Notes under the pieces: generated by a model | Told to the model about the DNA's origin: nothing | Databases searched by the model: none | Seen by the model: the letters and a program-made list of their open reading frames with translations, nothing else | Translations under genes and position numbers: made by a program | DNA from: Bacteriovoracaceae bacterium | Lineage (GTDB): Bacteria > Bdellovibrionota > Bacteriovoracia > Bacteriovoracales > Bacteriovoracaceae | Assembly: GCA_019752535.1 (NCBI GenBank) | Contig: JAIEMA010000009.1 | Span: 98,267-162,266, forward strand | Length of the DNA: 64,000 bases | Direction of reading: 5' to 3' | Shown here: one piece after another, positions 26,901 to 34,368 of the stretch | How positions within the stretch are numbered: the stretch's first letter is position 1 | How the letters are laid out: each line of letters opens with the position of its first letter

Positions 26901-28056
26901 TCAAAGCATGTTGGGAAGTGATCTTGAAGTTCTCATAAAAAATAAAGAAGTCGATAAGATCAAGAAAATTATTGCCGATCGCTTGCGTGGCACGCCTTAT
27001 GACATCAAAGATTTTGATATTAAAAGCACTGATAAGGGCCTTCAGCTAGTGTATTCAAAGCCGGTCTTTGAAAACATGAACCTTATTTCATTTTTCAAGT
27101 TTAATGAAAAAATCACCTTCACCAACGTGAATGAAATGATTGATGTCATCCTCTCTAAACTGCAGAAAAGTGAGCATGACGTTTTGGCCAGTGGAGCAAA
27201 AGTTGTCGTCATTACACCTGTATCTACGAGAACAAAGTTTGTAATCCCGCAGAATGAACTCCCATATAACGAGAATTTTAGAATTAATCTTCGTGAACTC
27301 GGCTCTTATGTGGGTGGCAAGAAAGTTCAGCCGATGGAGAGAAGTGCATATAAGGATGGAATCAACATTGTGTATGATCATCCCTCAAGCCTAGATTTCC
27401 GCAGAGAGTATCAGATGAGCTTTGAATCAACGGCTCCCTTTGATGCTGATGACAACGGCACTTCAGGCTGGACTCCTTTTATCGATAAAGATCAAAAACT
27501 TTGGGCAAAACTTGCGAGTAAGAATTCAAGTATCCGTCTCTCGACTTACTCGATGAGATTCTTGGCCAAGGATTTCCCTCATCTGGATCTCGATTTCCAG
27601 GTCAATAAAAGTGTTCCCGGGGCGAACGTTCTCTTTGGAGGATCTGGAAAAGATGATTCGGCTTTCCAAGTCTGGCTTACTTTTAGAGTGATTAATGATA
27701 AGACCGATCGCTTGTATATGTCGGCCAAAGAAGATGTCTATACGCTGGGTTATTACTTTGGCGATGAGATTCCAAGCAAGTCGATTGAGCTCAATCGCAT
27801 TTATGAGAACTACTACTCGAATAAGAATTTTATTATTGCAACCCTGCCTCCTTCATTTCAAAAAGTGATTGGAGTCGGGGAGAGTATGAAAGGAAAGCAG
27901 ATTCTCTCGAAGAATAATCTTCTAGAAGATATTGCGACGGCTTATCCAAAACTAGATGTGAATAAAGTGGAGATCTTGGGAATTACCATTCAGCATGACT
28001 CGAATGATACCAAGAGCAGCTCAGAGGCACTCTTTAGATCGATGAAGTTTTATTAG
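23995..28056 (+). CDS. Exported alkaline-phosphatase-like / alpha-beta hydrolase fusion
   Basis: About 1353 aa. A hydrophobic N-terminal segment (about residues 8-24, with few residues before it) is a signal peptide or membrane anchor. Numbering below counts from the upstream GTG at 23989. Residues 45-440 look like the alkaline phosphatase superfamily (type I phosphodiesterase side): IGIDGL with D52, PSISDYSW near 83 where the nucleophile Ser/Thr should be, HTRPDS near 194, and ISDHGQ with D231/H232. Residues 690-960 look like an alpha/beta hydrolase: FVYVPGIYNS, GYSKGG (Ser about 768) and a late GDHLSG with a possible catalytic His. The last 400 residues are unassigned. The GTG two codons earlier is the alternative start. 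The order suggests a phosphoesterase coupled to a lipase or esterase, perhaps attacking phospholipids; this is inferred. Confidence 0.65.
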   Translation: MKKYNHVGPLFVLLAIAIGSIANNSHFFDFKSSQNRTLAGAQKRIVIGIDGLSDETFEHAQKNLNLFKKLKFKARHVAPFPSISDYSWNIITRGRELFGERGRIRSYEATYFSRDKNALVSDPREYFRRLAKTQFYFNGAFDHYLNPFVESLLYLPTKELPGMELRQLKEAILLDQKDLVTAMVASNDALAHTRPDSMEFLYKLDGFINELDLHYKNEGIDAEIIVISDHGQAARFHPGEEVLPLIPVDIYGFFKSLGYKSSTKLTNDKDVVIPVMALGNYSGIFFKNKKYIESVITKMQSNEWFEHAVYIVEDKVDYKRLKVFDHAGYADLEITRQEDSFTYRYQTQGSNPLHIPEDLIGSEINDSQARKGLRNSQYPDSLYRIAFSAFEIEADFPDLLFTVKNDFYIKGSLDGLTSMYQTHGSLDQRSTFGILASTKEFSKQNQDVRTNEILAAINLKPNDLFRMEKLGLDSSPSQTLKSIQASNGSGIETKSTDFNNKRIFEMMNRVSNYSQYVFDIQSMESIKELLGPLAKPEPGQPSSSFMDELKGKMEINDIAFLADAFIRTKDIEEFKKSAEFIRFTEKFKSQKASEGNPSNQGKKIVMKMYSSTFLIEKALNIPEFATIPDNRNLEFYQSWKQLDVAQDQKNKMVKDLFSEIFNERIIADDIAPTGLAYLYNPSLKAAQDVTFVYVPGIYNSIFENEIFQMGLDHLRNDMGLRVIEAPVLSACSSNYNADILLNFLKDDIARREERGLKAKYFIIGYSKGGVDSLHALAKNTKMAQDHILGLLAMASPIKGSSILNKTDIPFEILSLVSSEEIPEICKSTEKASNSITPEGAMTFLKNNAKKLVGLTRYYSLSFSSSIKESHIFMKATKTIGQFGEANDGVVTVSASKFPEGFGALDFGVVEGDHLSGIVASNFPQEAFLESIVTAVLEVEGLNVAKNSKFNELAFYSSSLLSADDHREKVQSMLGSDLEVLIKNKEVDKIKKIIADRLRGTPYDIKDFDIKSTDKGLQLVYSKPVFENMNLISFFKFNEKITFTNVNEMIDVILSKLQKSEHDVLASGAKVVVITPVSTRTKFVIPQNELPYNENFRINLRELGSYVGGKKVQPMERSAYKDGINIVYDHPSSLDFRREYQMSFESTAPFDADDNGTSGWTPFIDKDQKLWAKLASKNSSIRLSTYSMRFLAKDFPHLDLDFQVNKSVPGANVLFGGSGKDDSAFQVWLTFRVINDKTDRLYMSAKEDVYTLGYYFGDEIPSKSIELNRIYENYYSNKNFIIATLPPSFQKVIGVGESMKGKQILSKNNLLEDIATAYPKLDVNKVEILGITIQHDSNDTKSSSEALFRSMKFY

Positions 28057-28625
28057 AGATTACATTTCTTAATAAACTCGTCAGCAGTTTTATGGCTTTC
28101 AGATCGAAGTTTCATGACTTCTTGGCACAATTTTTTGGGCCCGCCACTAAGAGCGTCTTTTTTAGAAATGTGATTCATAATGGGGTCTGTGTAATTTTTG
28201 ATTAATCCTTCGCATTTACTCATCCATATATCGATACAGCCTTTAGCTGATGGATTGTTTTGTTGAGGGCAATATCCAACAAATTTTGGAACGAGTGCAC
28301 TCCCTTCAACTAAGGGAAACCCCTTAACGACTCTTGCGATGTCTTCTTTCGATTCATTGGCTAGATCAAAATAGGAGTGGTAAGTTTCTTTTTTTTCGAT
28401 CATTTGAGAGTACTTCTTGTAATCAATCTCCTCACATGCTGCAAGCTCTTCTGAGAGATCATAAGGGCCAGATTTTTTTTTAGGATAATAATTATCTCTC
28501 ATATCTTGCAATATGTTGATCGTTACCAAGAAATTGAGCGAATGTTGTCGATCAGCTTCTGAAGGGATTTCGGCCTTCAGAAGTGTCGAAAAGAGTAAAA
28601 TCAGAATCATAATAATTTGGCGCAT
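28053..28625 (-). CDS. Exported Cys-containing protein, unknown function
   Basis: A 190-aa protein with a signal peptide (MRQIIMILILLFSTLLKA). The mature part is helical and charged, with six cysteines in the second half or near it (AACEE, GYCPQ, GCIDIW, SKCEG, LCQEV, KKCNL) that could form disulfides. I recognise no family. It overlaps the end of the upstream Cys-rich-repeat gene by 19 bases on the same strand and the convergent phosphatase/lipase gene by four bases. It is the last gene of a three-gene Cys-rich operon. Confidence 0.6.
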   Translation of the reverse strand: MRQIIMILILLFSTLLKAEIPSEADRQHSLNFLVTINILQDMRDNYYPKKKSGPYDLSEELAACEEIDYKKYSQMIEKKETYHSYFDLANESKEDIARVVKGFPLVEGSALVPKFVGYCPQQNNPSAKGCIDIWMSKCEGLIKNYTDPIMNHISKKDALSGGPKKLCQEVMKLRSESHKTADEFIKKCNL

Positions 28626-29533
28626 TCTTTTGAGACTTTTGCTTTATTGGAGCGAAGACACTTCACAATCATTCCATTCGCATGCTGCTCTTTGGCACAT
28701 AACTTCTGACGATCACTTTCGCAAACTTCTTCCATTTTTTTGATCTTATCTTTCTTTACTTTTCTTATTTGAAGACAAGCATTGGAGATTTTATCCTCAT
28801 TGAGCTCTAGACAGCGAAATTTTTGTGGGTCAGATAAATTAGGACGGCAATGATTTTTGATGTCCTGATGACAAGGATTCTTTTTTACGATCGCGATTTC
28901 TCGCTCGATATATCTCTGGCAATTCTTAGCGAGTTTTGATTTATGTTTTTCAAGACACTTATCAATCTCACCGCGGTTGACTGTGCCGGGACAAAATTTC
29001 TCGGTGTCATCAAAGCAGGGAATGGTCGCGCGCATCTTCTGGATTTTGGCATTCATTGCTGTTTCACAACGGGCTTTCAGTTTGCCTTTGTTCTTAATCA
29101 AACATCTAATCGCCATGCCCTCAGGTTGCGTGAGCTCTGAGTAACATTTATCTATGAGATCATCGGCACAAGGCTCACTAGCATAGAACTTGTCTTTCTT
29201 TGAAGTAAGGTCTTTGCGACACGAATCTCCTAGGATTTTCTCATTTTTGATTAAGCATAAAGTGAGACGATCTCTTCCTGATGTCATCTCCGAGCAGTTT
29301 TCGGCTAGCTCTTCAAAGCATGGATTGGATTTTTTTGTTTTCGCGACAAACTCTTTCAGTGCAGACTGACACTTACTCCCAAGTTGGTCTTTATTTTCAT
29401 TTAAACAGCGCATAAGCTGACCCTTGCCGGGTTCAACTTGTGAGCAAAATTCTTCTCTCTCTGCAGCACACTCGTTTGCGCGGGCTTGCAGAGTGAGAAT
29501 GGCGACGAGAATAAAGAATAGAGAAAATTTCAT
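28607..29533 (-). CDS. Exported protein with six Cys-rich (GLG1-type) repeats
   Basis: A 308-aa protein with a signal peptide ending near ARA. The mature part contains six tandem units of about 45-50 residues, each with four cysteines in the order C-x6-C, about ten residues, C in an (R/K/L)CL context, about ten residues, C. This fits the cysteine-rich repeat of Golgi apparatus protein 1 (GLG1), which also occurs in bacterial exported proteins. The function in bacteria is not established. The ATG at 29533 overlaps the stop of the upstream 51-aa lipoprotein gene (TAATG), which decides the start over a frame open to 29551. Confidence 0.75.
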   Translation of the reverse strand: MKFSLFFILVAILTLQARANECAAEREEFCSQVEPGKGQLMRCLNENKDQLGSKCQSALKEFVAKTKKSNPCFEELAENCSEMTSGRDRLTLCLIKNEKILGDSCRKDLTSKKDKFYASEPCADDLIDKCYSELTQPEGMAIRCLIKNKGKLKARCETAMNAKIQKMRATIPCFDDTEKFCPGTVNRGEIDKCLEKHKSKLAKNCQRYIEREIAIVKKNPCHQDIKNHCRPNLSDPQKFRCLELNEDKISNACLQIRKVKKDKIKKMEEVCESDRQKLCAKEQHANGMIVKCLRSNKAKVSKECAKLL

Positions 29534-29688
29534 TACTGCTTCTTCTCGCATGAGCCGTCTTTACATTCTTTCTTTTCACAGCACTTTGAAGACTTGTCGC
29601 ACTTATCTTTGCAGCAAGATCCTTTTGACATGGATGAACAGCTAGAGAGGATGAAGGTAGAGAGCAGAGCGAGCGTTAAAAATTTCAT
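29533..29688 (-). CDS. Small Cys-rich lipoprotein, 51 aa
   Basis: Starts MKFLTLALLSTFILSSC, a lipoprotein signal with lipobox LSSC (Cys17). The short mature part has seven more cysteines, including two CC pairs, among many lysines (SCCKDKC, KCCEKKEC), like a metal-binding or thionein-type peptide. AAAAGGA lies seven bases before the ATG. Its stop overlaps the next start (TAATG), which supports a real, translated gene at the head of the operon. Metal binding is inferred from composition only. Confidence 0.7.
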   Translation of the reverse strand: MKFLTLALLSTFILSSCSSMSKGSCCKDKCDKSSKCCEKKECKDGSCEKKQ

Positions 29689-29802
29689 ACTATTTTCCTT
29701 TTATAAACGCTTTGTGTTCCTGACATTTTGAAACACGCATAGACGTTGAAGTTTTCTAATTCTATTCTAGCTAATATTTTAATTTTCATGGATAGGAAGA
29801 TT

Positions 29803-30693
29803 ATGCGTTTTGCATTCATTTTGTTTTTTTCTCTCTACTCACAAGTGACTTTAGCTGACAAACTCACCTTGGTATTCGCCCGCTCTCCTCTGGGAATCAA
29901 CTGGGCAACTCCTAACACGCTTGCGGTCTCCACGGTGAAAAACTCCTTAGTGCCAATGAAGCGTCGCGCTTTTTCTATTAGTCACGTCTTTGTCGGTTTG
30001 AAATGTGATTCGATTAACTATGAAAGGCTCACTGGGATGACTTCTGCTCCGGGTACTGAGGATAGAGATTTATTGTTTAAGCAAGATTATGGCTTCGGTG
30101 TGTTATTTCACTCTTATCGAGGGCATCTGGAAACTCACGATGAAGTGGTGGCGGCCCTTGAAAGCTATCAGGGCTCAAAGAGAATCGCTAAGCTTCACTT
30201 CGGTATTTCTTCCGAGACTTGTTTGCGTCTTAAAACTTATCTTGAAGAATACGAAGCGCGAGGTTTTGGAAGTATGTACTCAGGCCTTCAGGCGCGCCCA
30301 CTCAAAGGTGAAGGGTCTGGTTGCTCTGCTTTTGGGATGAGCTTTCTTGAGACGGCGGGTCTTCTTAAAGAGGAATACAAAGAATTGTGGATGGAGAAGA
30401 TTCACGTCCCTAAAAGATTTGTGGGTGGACCGCTTACTGGGAAGAGAGTTTCATTTTTTAAGATCATCACATCCGTTTTTGCGCGCTGGAATCCGAATCG
30501 TGAGCACATTTATCTTGAAGCCTGGAATCCAGAGAAAATGTGGAGCTGGGTGAGAAAAATGCACCAAGATGTTCAATTGGGTAAACTGGCCACAGACATT
30601 GACTGGCAAGTGGCTCAATCGGGGAACACGCGTGAGCTCTATGCTGATATGTCTCACATCCCAACTCCTACGGGGCCCATTTGGCAATATTAG
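29803..30693 (+). CDS. Exported protein, possible NlpC/P60-like hydrolase
   Basis: A 296-aa protein with a signal peptide (MRFAFILFFSLYSQVTLA). SHVFVGL near residue 60 and GEGSGCSAFGMSF near residue 170 place a His before a Cys, as in circularly permuted NlpC/P60 papain-like proteins, but this is suggestive only and no family is certain. The frame is open from 29746; the ATG at 29803 has AGGAAG just upstream and gives a clean signal peptide. The truncated haemoglobin gene starts inside its last codons. Confidence 0.5.
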   Translation: MRFAFILFFSLYSQVTLADKLTLVFARSPLGINWATPNTLAVSTVKNSLVPMKRRAFSISHVFVGLKCDSINYERLTGMTSAPGTEDRDLLFKQDYGFGVLFHSYRGHLETHDEVVAALESYQGSKRIAKLHFGISSETCLRLKTYLEEYEARGFGSMYSGLQARPLKGEGSGCSAFGMSFLETAGLLKEEYKELWMEKIHVPKRFVGGPLTGKRVSFFKIITSVFARWNPNREHIYLEAWNPEKMWSWVRKMHQDVQLGKLATDIDWQVAQSGNTRELYADMSHIPTPTGPIWQY

Positions 30694-31088
30694 ATTTTTT
30701 AAAACCGAAACCTAAAACACCTTATCAACGATTGGGTGGCGAGAAAGGTGTGCGTGAATTGGTCACGCATTTTTATGAAATCATGGATCATGATCCCAAC
30801 GCTGCTGCCGTCAGGGCCACTCATGGTGAGAGTTTAGAAACTGCGGCCAGTAAACTTTTTGATTTTTTAAGTGGCTGGCTCGGAGGCCCGCCATTATTTG
30901 AAACGAAATACGGTCATCCACGTCTTCGCATGCGCCATTTCCCTTTTGCGATCGGTCCTCAAGAGAGAGACGAGTGGCTCTATTGTATGGATCAGGCGAT
31001 GAAAAAAATGCATCTTGAAGCTGATCTCCATCAACAGATGACCGAGGCATTTGCTGGTCTTGCCGAGAGAATTAGAAATAAAGACTAA
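30681..31088 (+). CDS. Group II truncated haemoglobin
   Basis: A 135-aa 2/2 globin. It shows YQRLGGEKGVRELV, Tyr B10 in HFYEIMD, LSGWLGGPPLF, the proximal His in MRHFPFAI and Trp G8 in ERDEWL, the usual group II (trHbO) set. It binds oxygen or NO at haem in the cytoplasm; the physiological role varies. The start is a TTG at 30681 with GGGG upstream, overlapping the preceding gene by 13 bases; no ATG precedes the conserved start. Its stop overlaps that of the convergent QEGLA-motif gene by four bases. Confidence 0.88.
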   Translation: MAILDFLKPKPKTPYQRLGGEKGVRELVTHFYEIMDHDPNAAAVRATHGESLETAASKLFDFLSGWLGGPPLFETKYGHPRLRMRHFPFAIGPQERDEWLYCMDQAMKKMHLEADLHQQMTEAFAGLAERIRNKD

Positions 31089-32230
31089 GCGACTTTTTTA
31101 AATTGAATTCTTTTTTGAACGGCCATGACTCTTGAATTGTTCATCCATTGGACAAGTTCTACTGGAGGATGAGGGAGCAGAAGTTTCTCTCTTAAAGCCG
31201 AGCTTCTTAAGATTTCCCACTCTAAAAAGTCCATCTTGCCACTCAATGCGATCAGCATATCTTGATCATTGATCATCTCTTGTCTCACAAGCCACTGATG
31301 AAGACCCAACAGGTATTGAAACTCTTTTCCAAAGGCCATGCCTCCTGAGAGATGACAGCCTCTAAAAATTCTAAGAGTCATCTCTAAAGAATTCACTTTC
31401 TCTAGACCCTGATCACATAAAAATTCCCACACACTGCGAGCGTCACTTCCATGCAGCGCCATGATGCCGGCCTTATGGCGAGAGAGCACTTGAAGTTCAC
31501 GCTTATCATGCCAGTGGCCTGTTGCTATTTCTGCAATGAGAGCTAAGCCTTCTTGAAAGCCGGTGACGCCTGGATGCCACTGGGCGAGCCATGGAAGTTG
31601 AACCTGCGTGACTCCCGCAAGATTAGTACCAAGGTGAACCCAGGCTTCATGAACTGTAAGCATTTCAACTTCTTCTTTCGTGAAGCGCACGTCTTCTCTT
31701 AAGCGAATTCCCGATTTTGTCGTTGAGGCGCGGGCGAGAGTTCCAGAGGAGAGAATGGTGCTGACTTCATGAAGGGGAAATAATTTTTTGAGTTCTAGAT
31801 CAAGTTTCACTCGTGCTTGTTCAGCACTCATTTTTTTGGAAGGTTTCTCAAAATGAAGTGAAGCCTTCTCCGATTCGACATGCAGAAGAGGGAAGTCCTG
31901 CAGAAAAAAATTTAAAGACTCTGCATCACAGTGCTCTTTTTCAACTTCTGTAAAATATTGATCAATTTTAAAAAGCCTGCGCTTTAAAAGTGCGGCTTCA
32001 ACCGGTTCATCCCAATTCACCAACATGGTCGCTAAATGATCAAAGGCTTTCTTCTTTGAGTCATCGACAAAGATCTTGGGGTGTCTGGCCTCAAGCAAGG
32101 GGCGCCAATGGGATTTCATGTCGGGAAAATATTTTTTTAACTCAACTTCATTCCATGTTTTTTGCTGAACTAGATTTAGTCCGCGCAACAATCCTCGATA
32201 GAGGTTCATGAATTCTATTCTCTTATCCAT
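31085..32230 (-). CDS. DUF1704/QEGLA-motif protein, MATCAP-like metallopeptidase
   Basis: A 381-aa cytoplasmic protein. TLARASTTKSGIRLR near residues 164-178, the zinc motif HEAWVH (H194, E195, H199) and QEGLA (226-230) identify the DUF1704 family, annotated in bacteria as flavohaemoglobin expression-modulating QEGLA motif protein. The eukaryotic members (KIAA0895L/MATCAP) are tubulin tyrosine carboxypeptidases that use the same HExxxH and QEGLA elements, so a metallo-carboxypeptidase activity is plausible here. The bacterial substrate is unknown. It is convergent with a haemoglobin gene. ATG at 32230 sits very close to its GGAGG; an ATG at 32209 is the alternative. Confidence 0.8.
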   Translation of the reverse strand: MDKRIEFMNLYRGLLRGLNLVQQKTWNEVELKKYFPDMKSHWRPLLEARHPKIFVDDSKKKAFDHLATMLVNWDEPVEAALLKRRLFKIDQYFTEVEKEHCDAESLNFFLQDFPLLHVESEKASLHFEKPSKKMSAEQARVKLDLELKKLFPLHEVSTILSSGTLARASTTKSGIRLREDVRFTKEEVEMLTVHEAWVHLGTNLAGVTQVQLPWLAQWHPGVTGFQEGLALIAEIATGHWHDKRELQVLSRHKAGIMALHGSDARSVWEFLCDQGLEKVNSLEMTLRIFRGCHLSGGMAFGKEFQYLLGLHQWLVRQEMINDQDMLIALSGKMDFLEWEILRSSALREKLLLPHPPVELVQWMNNSRVMAVQKRIQFKKVA

Positions 32231-32314
32231 CCCTCCACGTATCGGCTTGAAATGACATAATCTTGAGCATTTCGCGCGGTTGGCTTTAAGTCTCGCTCTA
32301 GGTAGGCTAAAGCC

Positions 32315-33415
32315 ATGAAAAACCTAGCCTTTTTTGTCTTCATCACTTTAAGTTTTAGCGCCTATTCACAGAAAAGAGAGCTCATCGTTAGGGCTTCAGA
32401 TGTCGATGGTTTTCCAGCTCAAAGTAATTGTTTTTTTTCTAACAACAAAATGGCCTCGCATCTTGAAGGTTTAATCGTTCAGTACACTTGTTTTGGAGAA
32501 GAAGAAATCTTCTCAGAGCTTTGGTGGGTGAAAAACAAAACATATAAAAAACTTTTTAAAACCCAAGCGGGCAATCTGCTCACCAGTGCCGTCAGTGATG
32601 GCGAAAGTGTATTTAGTGTGGAGTTTAATGAAGGAGGCTCTGTTGTTCTTCATCAACATGATCTCATCACTCACACACAACATAAAATTAACCCCAACTT
32701 TCCCACTATTCATGATTTAGCTGCGCTTTCAAAAAATCATCTCTGGCTGCGCTACACAGATCAAAATGGTGTCATTCAAGAAGCAAGTTTTGAGAATGGC
32801 CATTGGAATACCTTCAACAATCGTGGAGTGAGTTATTTTTTTGGCGCGAGCTCAAATCAAAAAATAATGTTGCAAAAAGTTCGCTTGGGAGAGAGGGGAG
32901 ATCTCAATGAATCGCAACCGGATGAAATCCAAATTCGCCTGGCCCCAGATTTTATTCCTCAAACGGTTTTAAGAGATCGAGACTCAGATCCAAATTCTCT
33001 TTATTTAAGTTTTCGAAATTTCTCCGTCGTGCAAGATGAGTATTGGAGTGTGATGGCGAAAACTGAAAATGGGGAAGTTCTGCTGATTGGGAAAGGATTG
33101 CAATTGAGCACTCTCAATCTTTCAAAACATTTTAGAGAAATCGATTTCTGGCCTTGGGCCTTGACCCTTGAGGGCACTCCTATTTTACGCGCTAAAAATC
33201 ATCAAGGGGTGCACGCTCTTTGGATCATTGAAAATGATAGTCCAAGAATCCTTTTGACTCTGGAAGATACTGTGGAAAATGCTCAAGTAGGAGACACCCT
33301 GTTTTACAATGCTCCACTGGTGATGAATGAGCGCGCCTATATTGGAGTAGGACTCAAAGAGTTTGGGGGCACAACGCCACTAGGCCAAGGAATCCTAGGA
33401 CTTTCAATTAGATAA
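32315..33415 (+). CDS. Exported protein of unknown function, possibly beta-rich
   Basis: A 366-aa protein with a signal peptide (MKNLAFFVFITLSFSAYS). The mature part consists of short alternating strands with repeated aromatic and Asp/Asn turns (for example NHLWLRYTDQNG, DEYWSVMAKTENGE, VHALWIIENDS), which would suit a beta-propeller, but I do not recognise repeats well enough to claim it. Cysteines are few (two near residues 42 and 62). It has a weak ribosome binding site and stands alone, divergent from the QEGLA-motif gene. Confidence 0.6.
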   Translation: MKNLAFFVFITLSFSAYSQKRELIVRASDVDGFPAQSNCFFSNNKMASHLEGLIVQYTCFGEEEIFSELWWVKNKTYKKLFKTQAGNLLTSAVSDGESVFSVEFNEGGSVVLHQHDLITHTQHKINPNFPTIHDLAALSKNHLWLRYTDQNGVIQEASFENGHWNTFNNRGVSYFFGASSNQKIMLQKVRLGERGDLNESQPDEIQIRLAPDFIPQTVLRDRDSDPNSLYLSFRNFSVVQDEYWSVMAKTENGEVLLIGKGLQLSTLNLSKHFREIDFWPWALTLEGTPILRAKNHQGVHALWIIENDSPRILLTLEDTVENAQVGDTLFYNAPLVMNERAYIGVGLKEFGGTTPLGQGILGLSIR

Positions 33416-33519
33416 CGTGACGCGTTTCAGACATTTACTCACCTTAATAAGATTATCCTGGTGAATAATTTTAAGCCCGCTACAATTTTACTATGAACTC
33501 CAAGGAAGGAGAATTTTTG

Positions 33520-34368
33520 ATGAAGACCTATGGATGGGTTCTCGCAATTTTATTCACTCTACCACTCACTGGCAGAGCAGCTGAATCTTGCAGACCAAAA
33601 GATGATCGCGCCATCGTGATCGGCCACACTTATAAGCTTGATTGGTTCACCACTTTTCGCATGAAAAATTCGGCGCGCTTGATGGGCTATAAAATCAAAT
33701 TTCAAGATTTGCGCTCTTTTGCATCTCCTGAAGAAGGGTTGCGCTCAGTGGATGCACTCCTGGTTCCGGGTGGAGCAGATATTGATCCAAATTATTATAC
33801 CAAAGCTTCTCTACCTGCCGAGCTTCTTGCCACGATCGAAAAGTTTAAAAGTTACTACAGAGCTTCTGATGAAGGTAAAGAGCGCGATCCATTCGAATAT
33901 TCGGTCTATCAAACCTATTATCAATCTCCAGAATTCACTCAGCTTCCGGCCCTTGCGATTTGTCGCGGGATGCAGATGATGGCCGTCGCCAAAGGTGTCC
34001 CTTTGGTTTTGGATATCAAGGCAGAGATGGGGATCGCTAACCGACATTATAAATTTGATCGCTTTCACGTCACAGATGCGAGCGGAATCATGGGTGAACT
34101 CTTTCCTGAAGGATCGAACATCGGCTTCAAGCTTCATCACCAAAATCCAAGAATTGATTATATGACTTCGCACCCTGATAGATTTCCGGAAATAAAAATT
34201 TCTGCGACATCTTGGGATGGCCGAATCCTAGAAGCTATTGAGCTTCAAGACCGCACTGCTATTGGCGTGCAGTTTCATCCTGAAAAATCATTTCCAAAAG
34301 TTAAACATCGCTTTTTTCGCTGGCTCTTAAAAAATGCCTGCGAGTACACCCATCAAGGGGATAAATAA
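33520..34368 (+). CDS. Exported class I glutamine-amidotransferase-like peptidase (C26)
   Basis: A 282-aa protein of the PuuD/gamma-glutamyl hydrolase group. It shows VPGGADIDP near residue 80, the nucleophile Cys in AICRGMQMM near 150, HHQNP, and the catalytic His-Glu in QFHPEKS near 258. Family members hydrolyse gamma-glutamyl bonds. Unusually it has a signal peptide (MKTYGWVLAILFTLPLTGRA), so it acts outside the cytoplasm. The ATG at 33520 has GGAG eight bases upstream; an ATG at 33493 is rejected because it adds a charged extension before the signal. Its stop overlaps the next start (TAATG). Confidence 0.8.
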   Translation: MKTYGWVLAILFTLPLTGRAAESCRPKDDRAIVIGHTYKLDWFTTFRMKNSARLMGYKIKFQDLRSFASPEEGLRSVDALLVPGGADIDPNYYTKASLPAELLATIEKFKSYYRASDEGKERDPFEYSVYQTYYQSPEFTQLPALAICRGMQMMAVAKGVPLVLDIKAEMGIANRHYKFDRFHVTDASGIMGELFPEGSNIGFKLHHQNPRIDYMTSHPDRFPEIKISATSWDGRILEAIELQDRTAIGVQFHPEKSFPKVKHRFFRWLLKNACEYTHQGDK

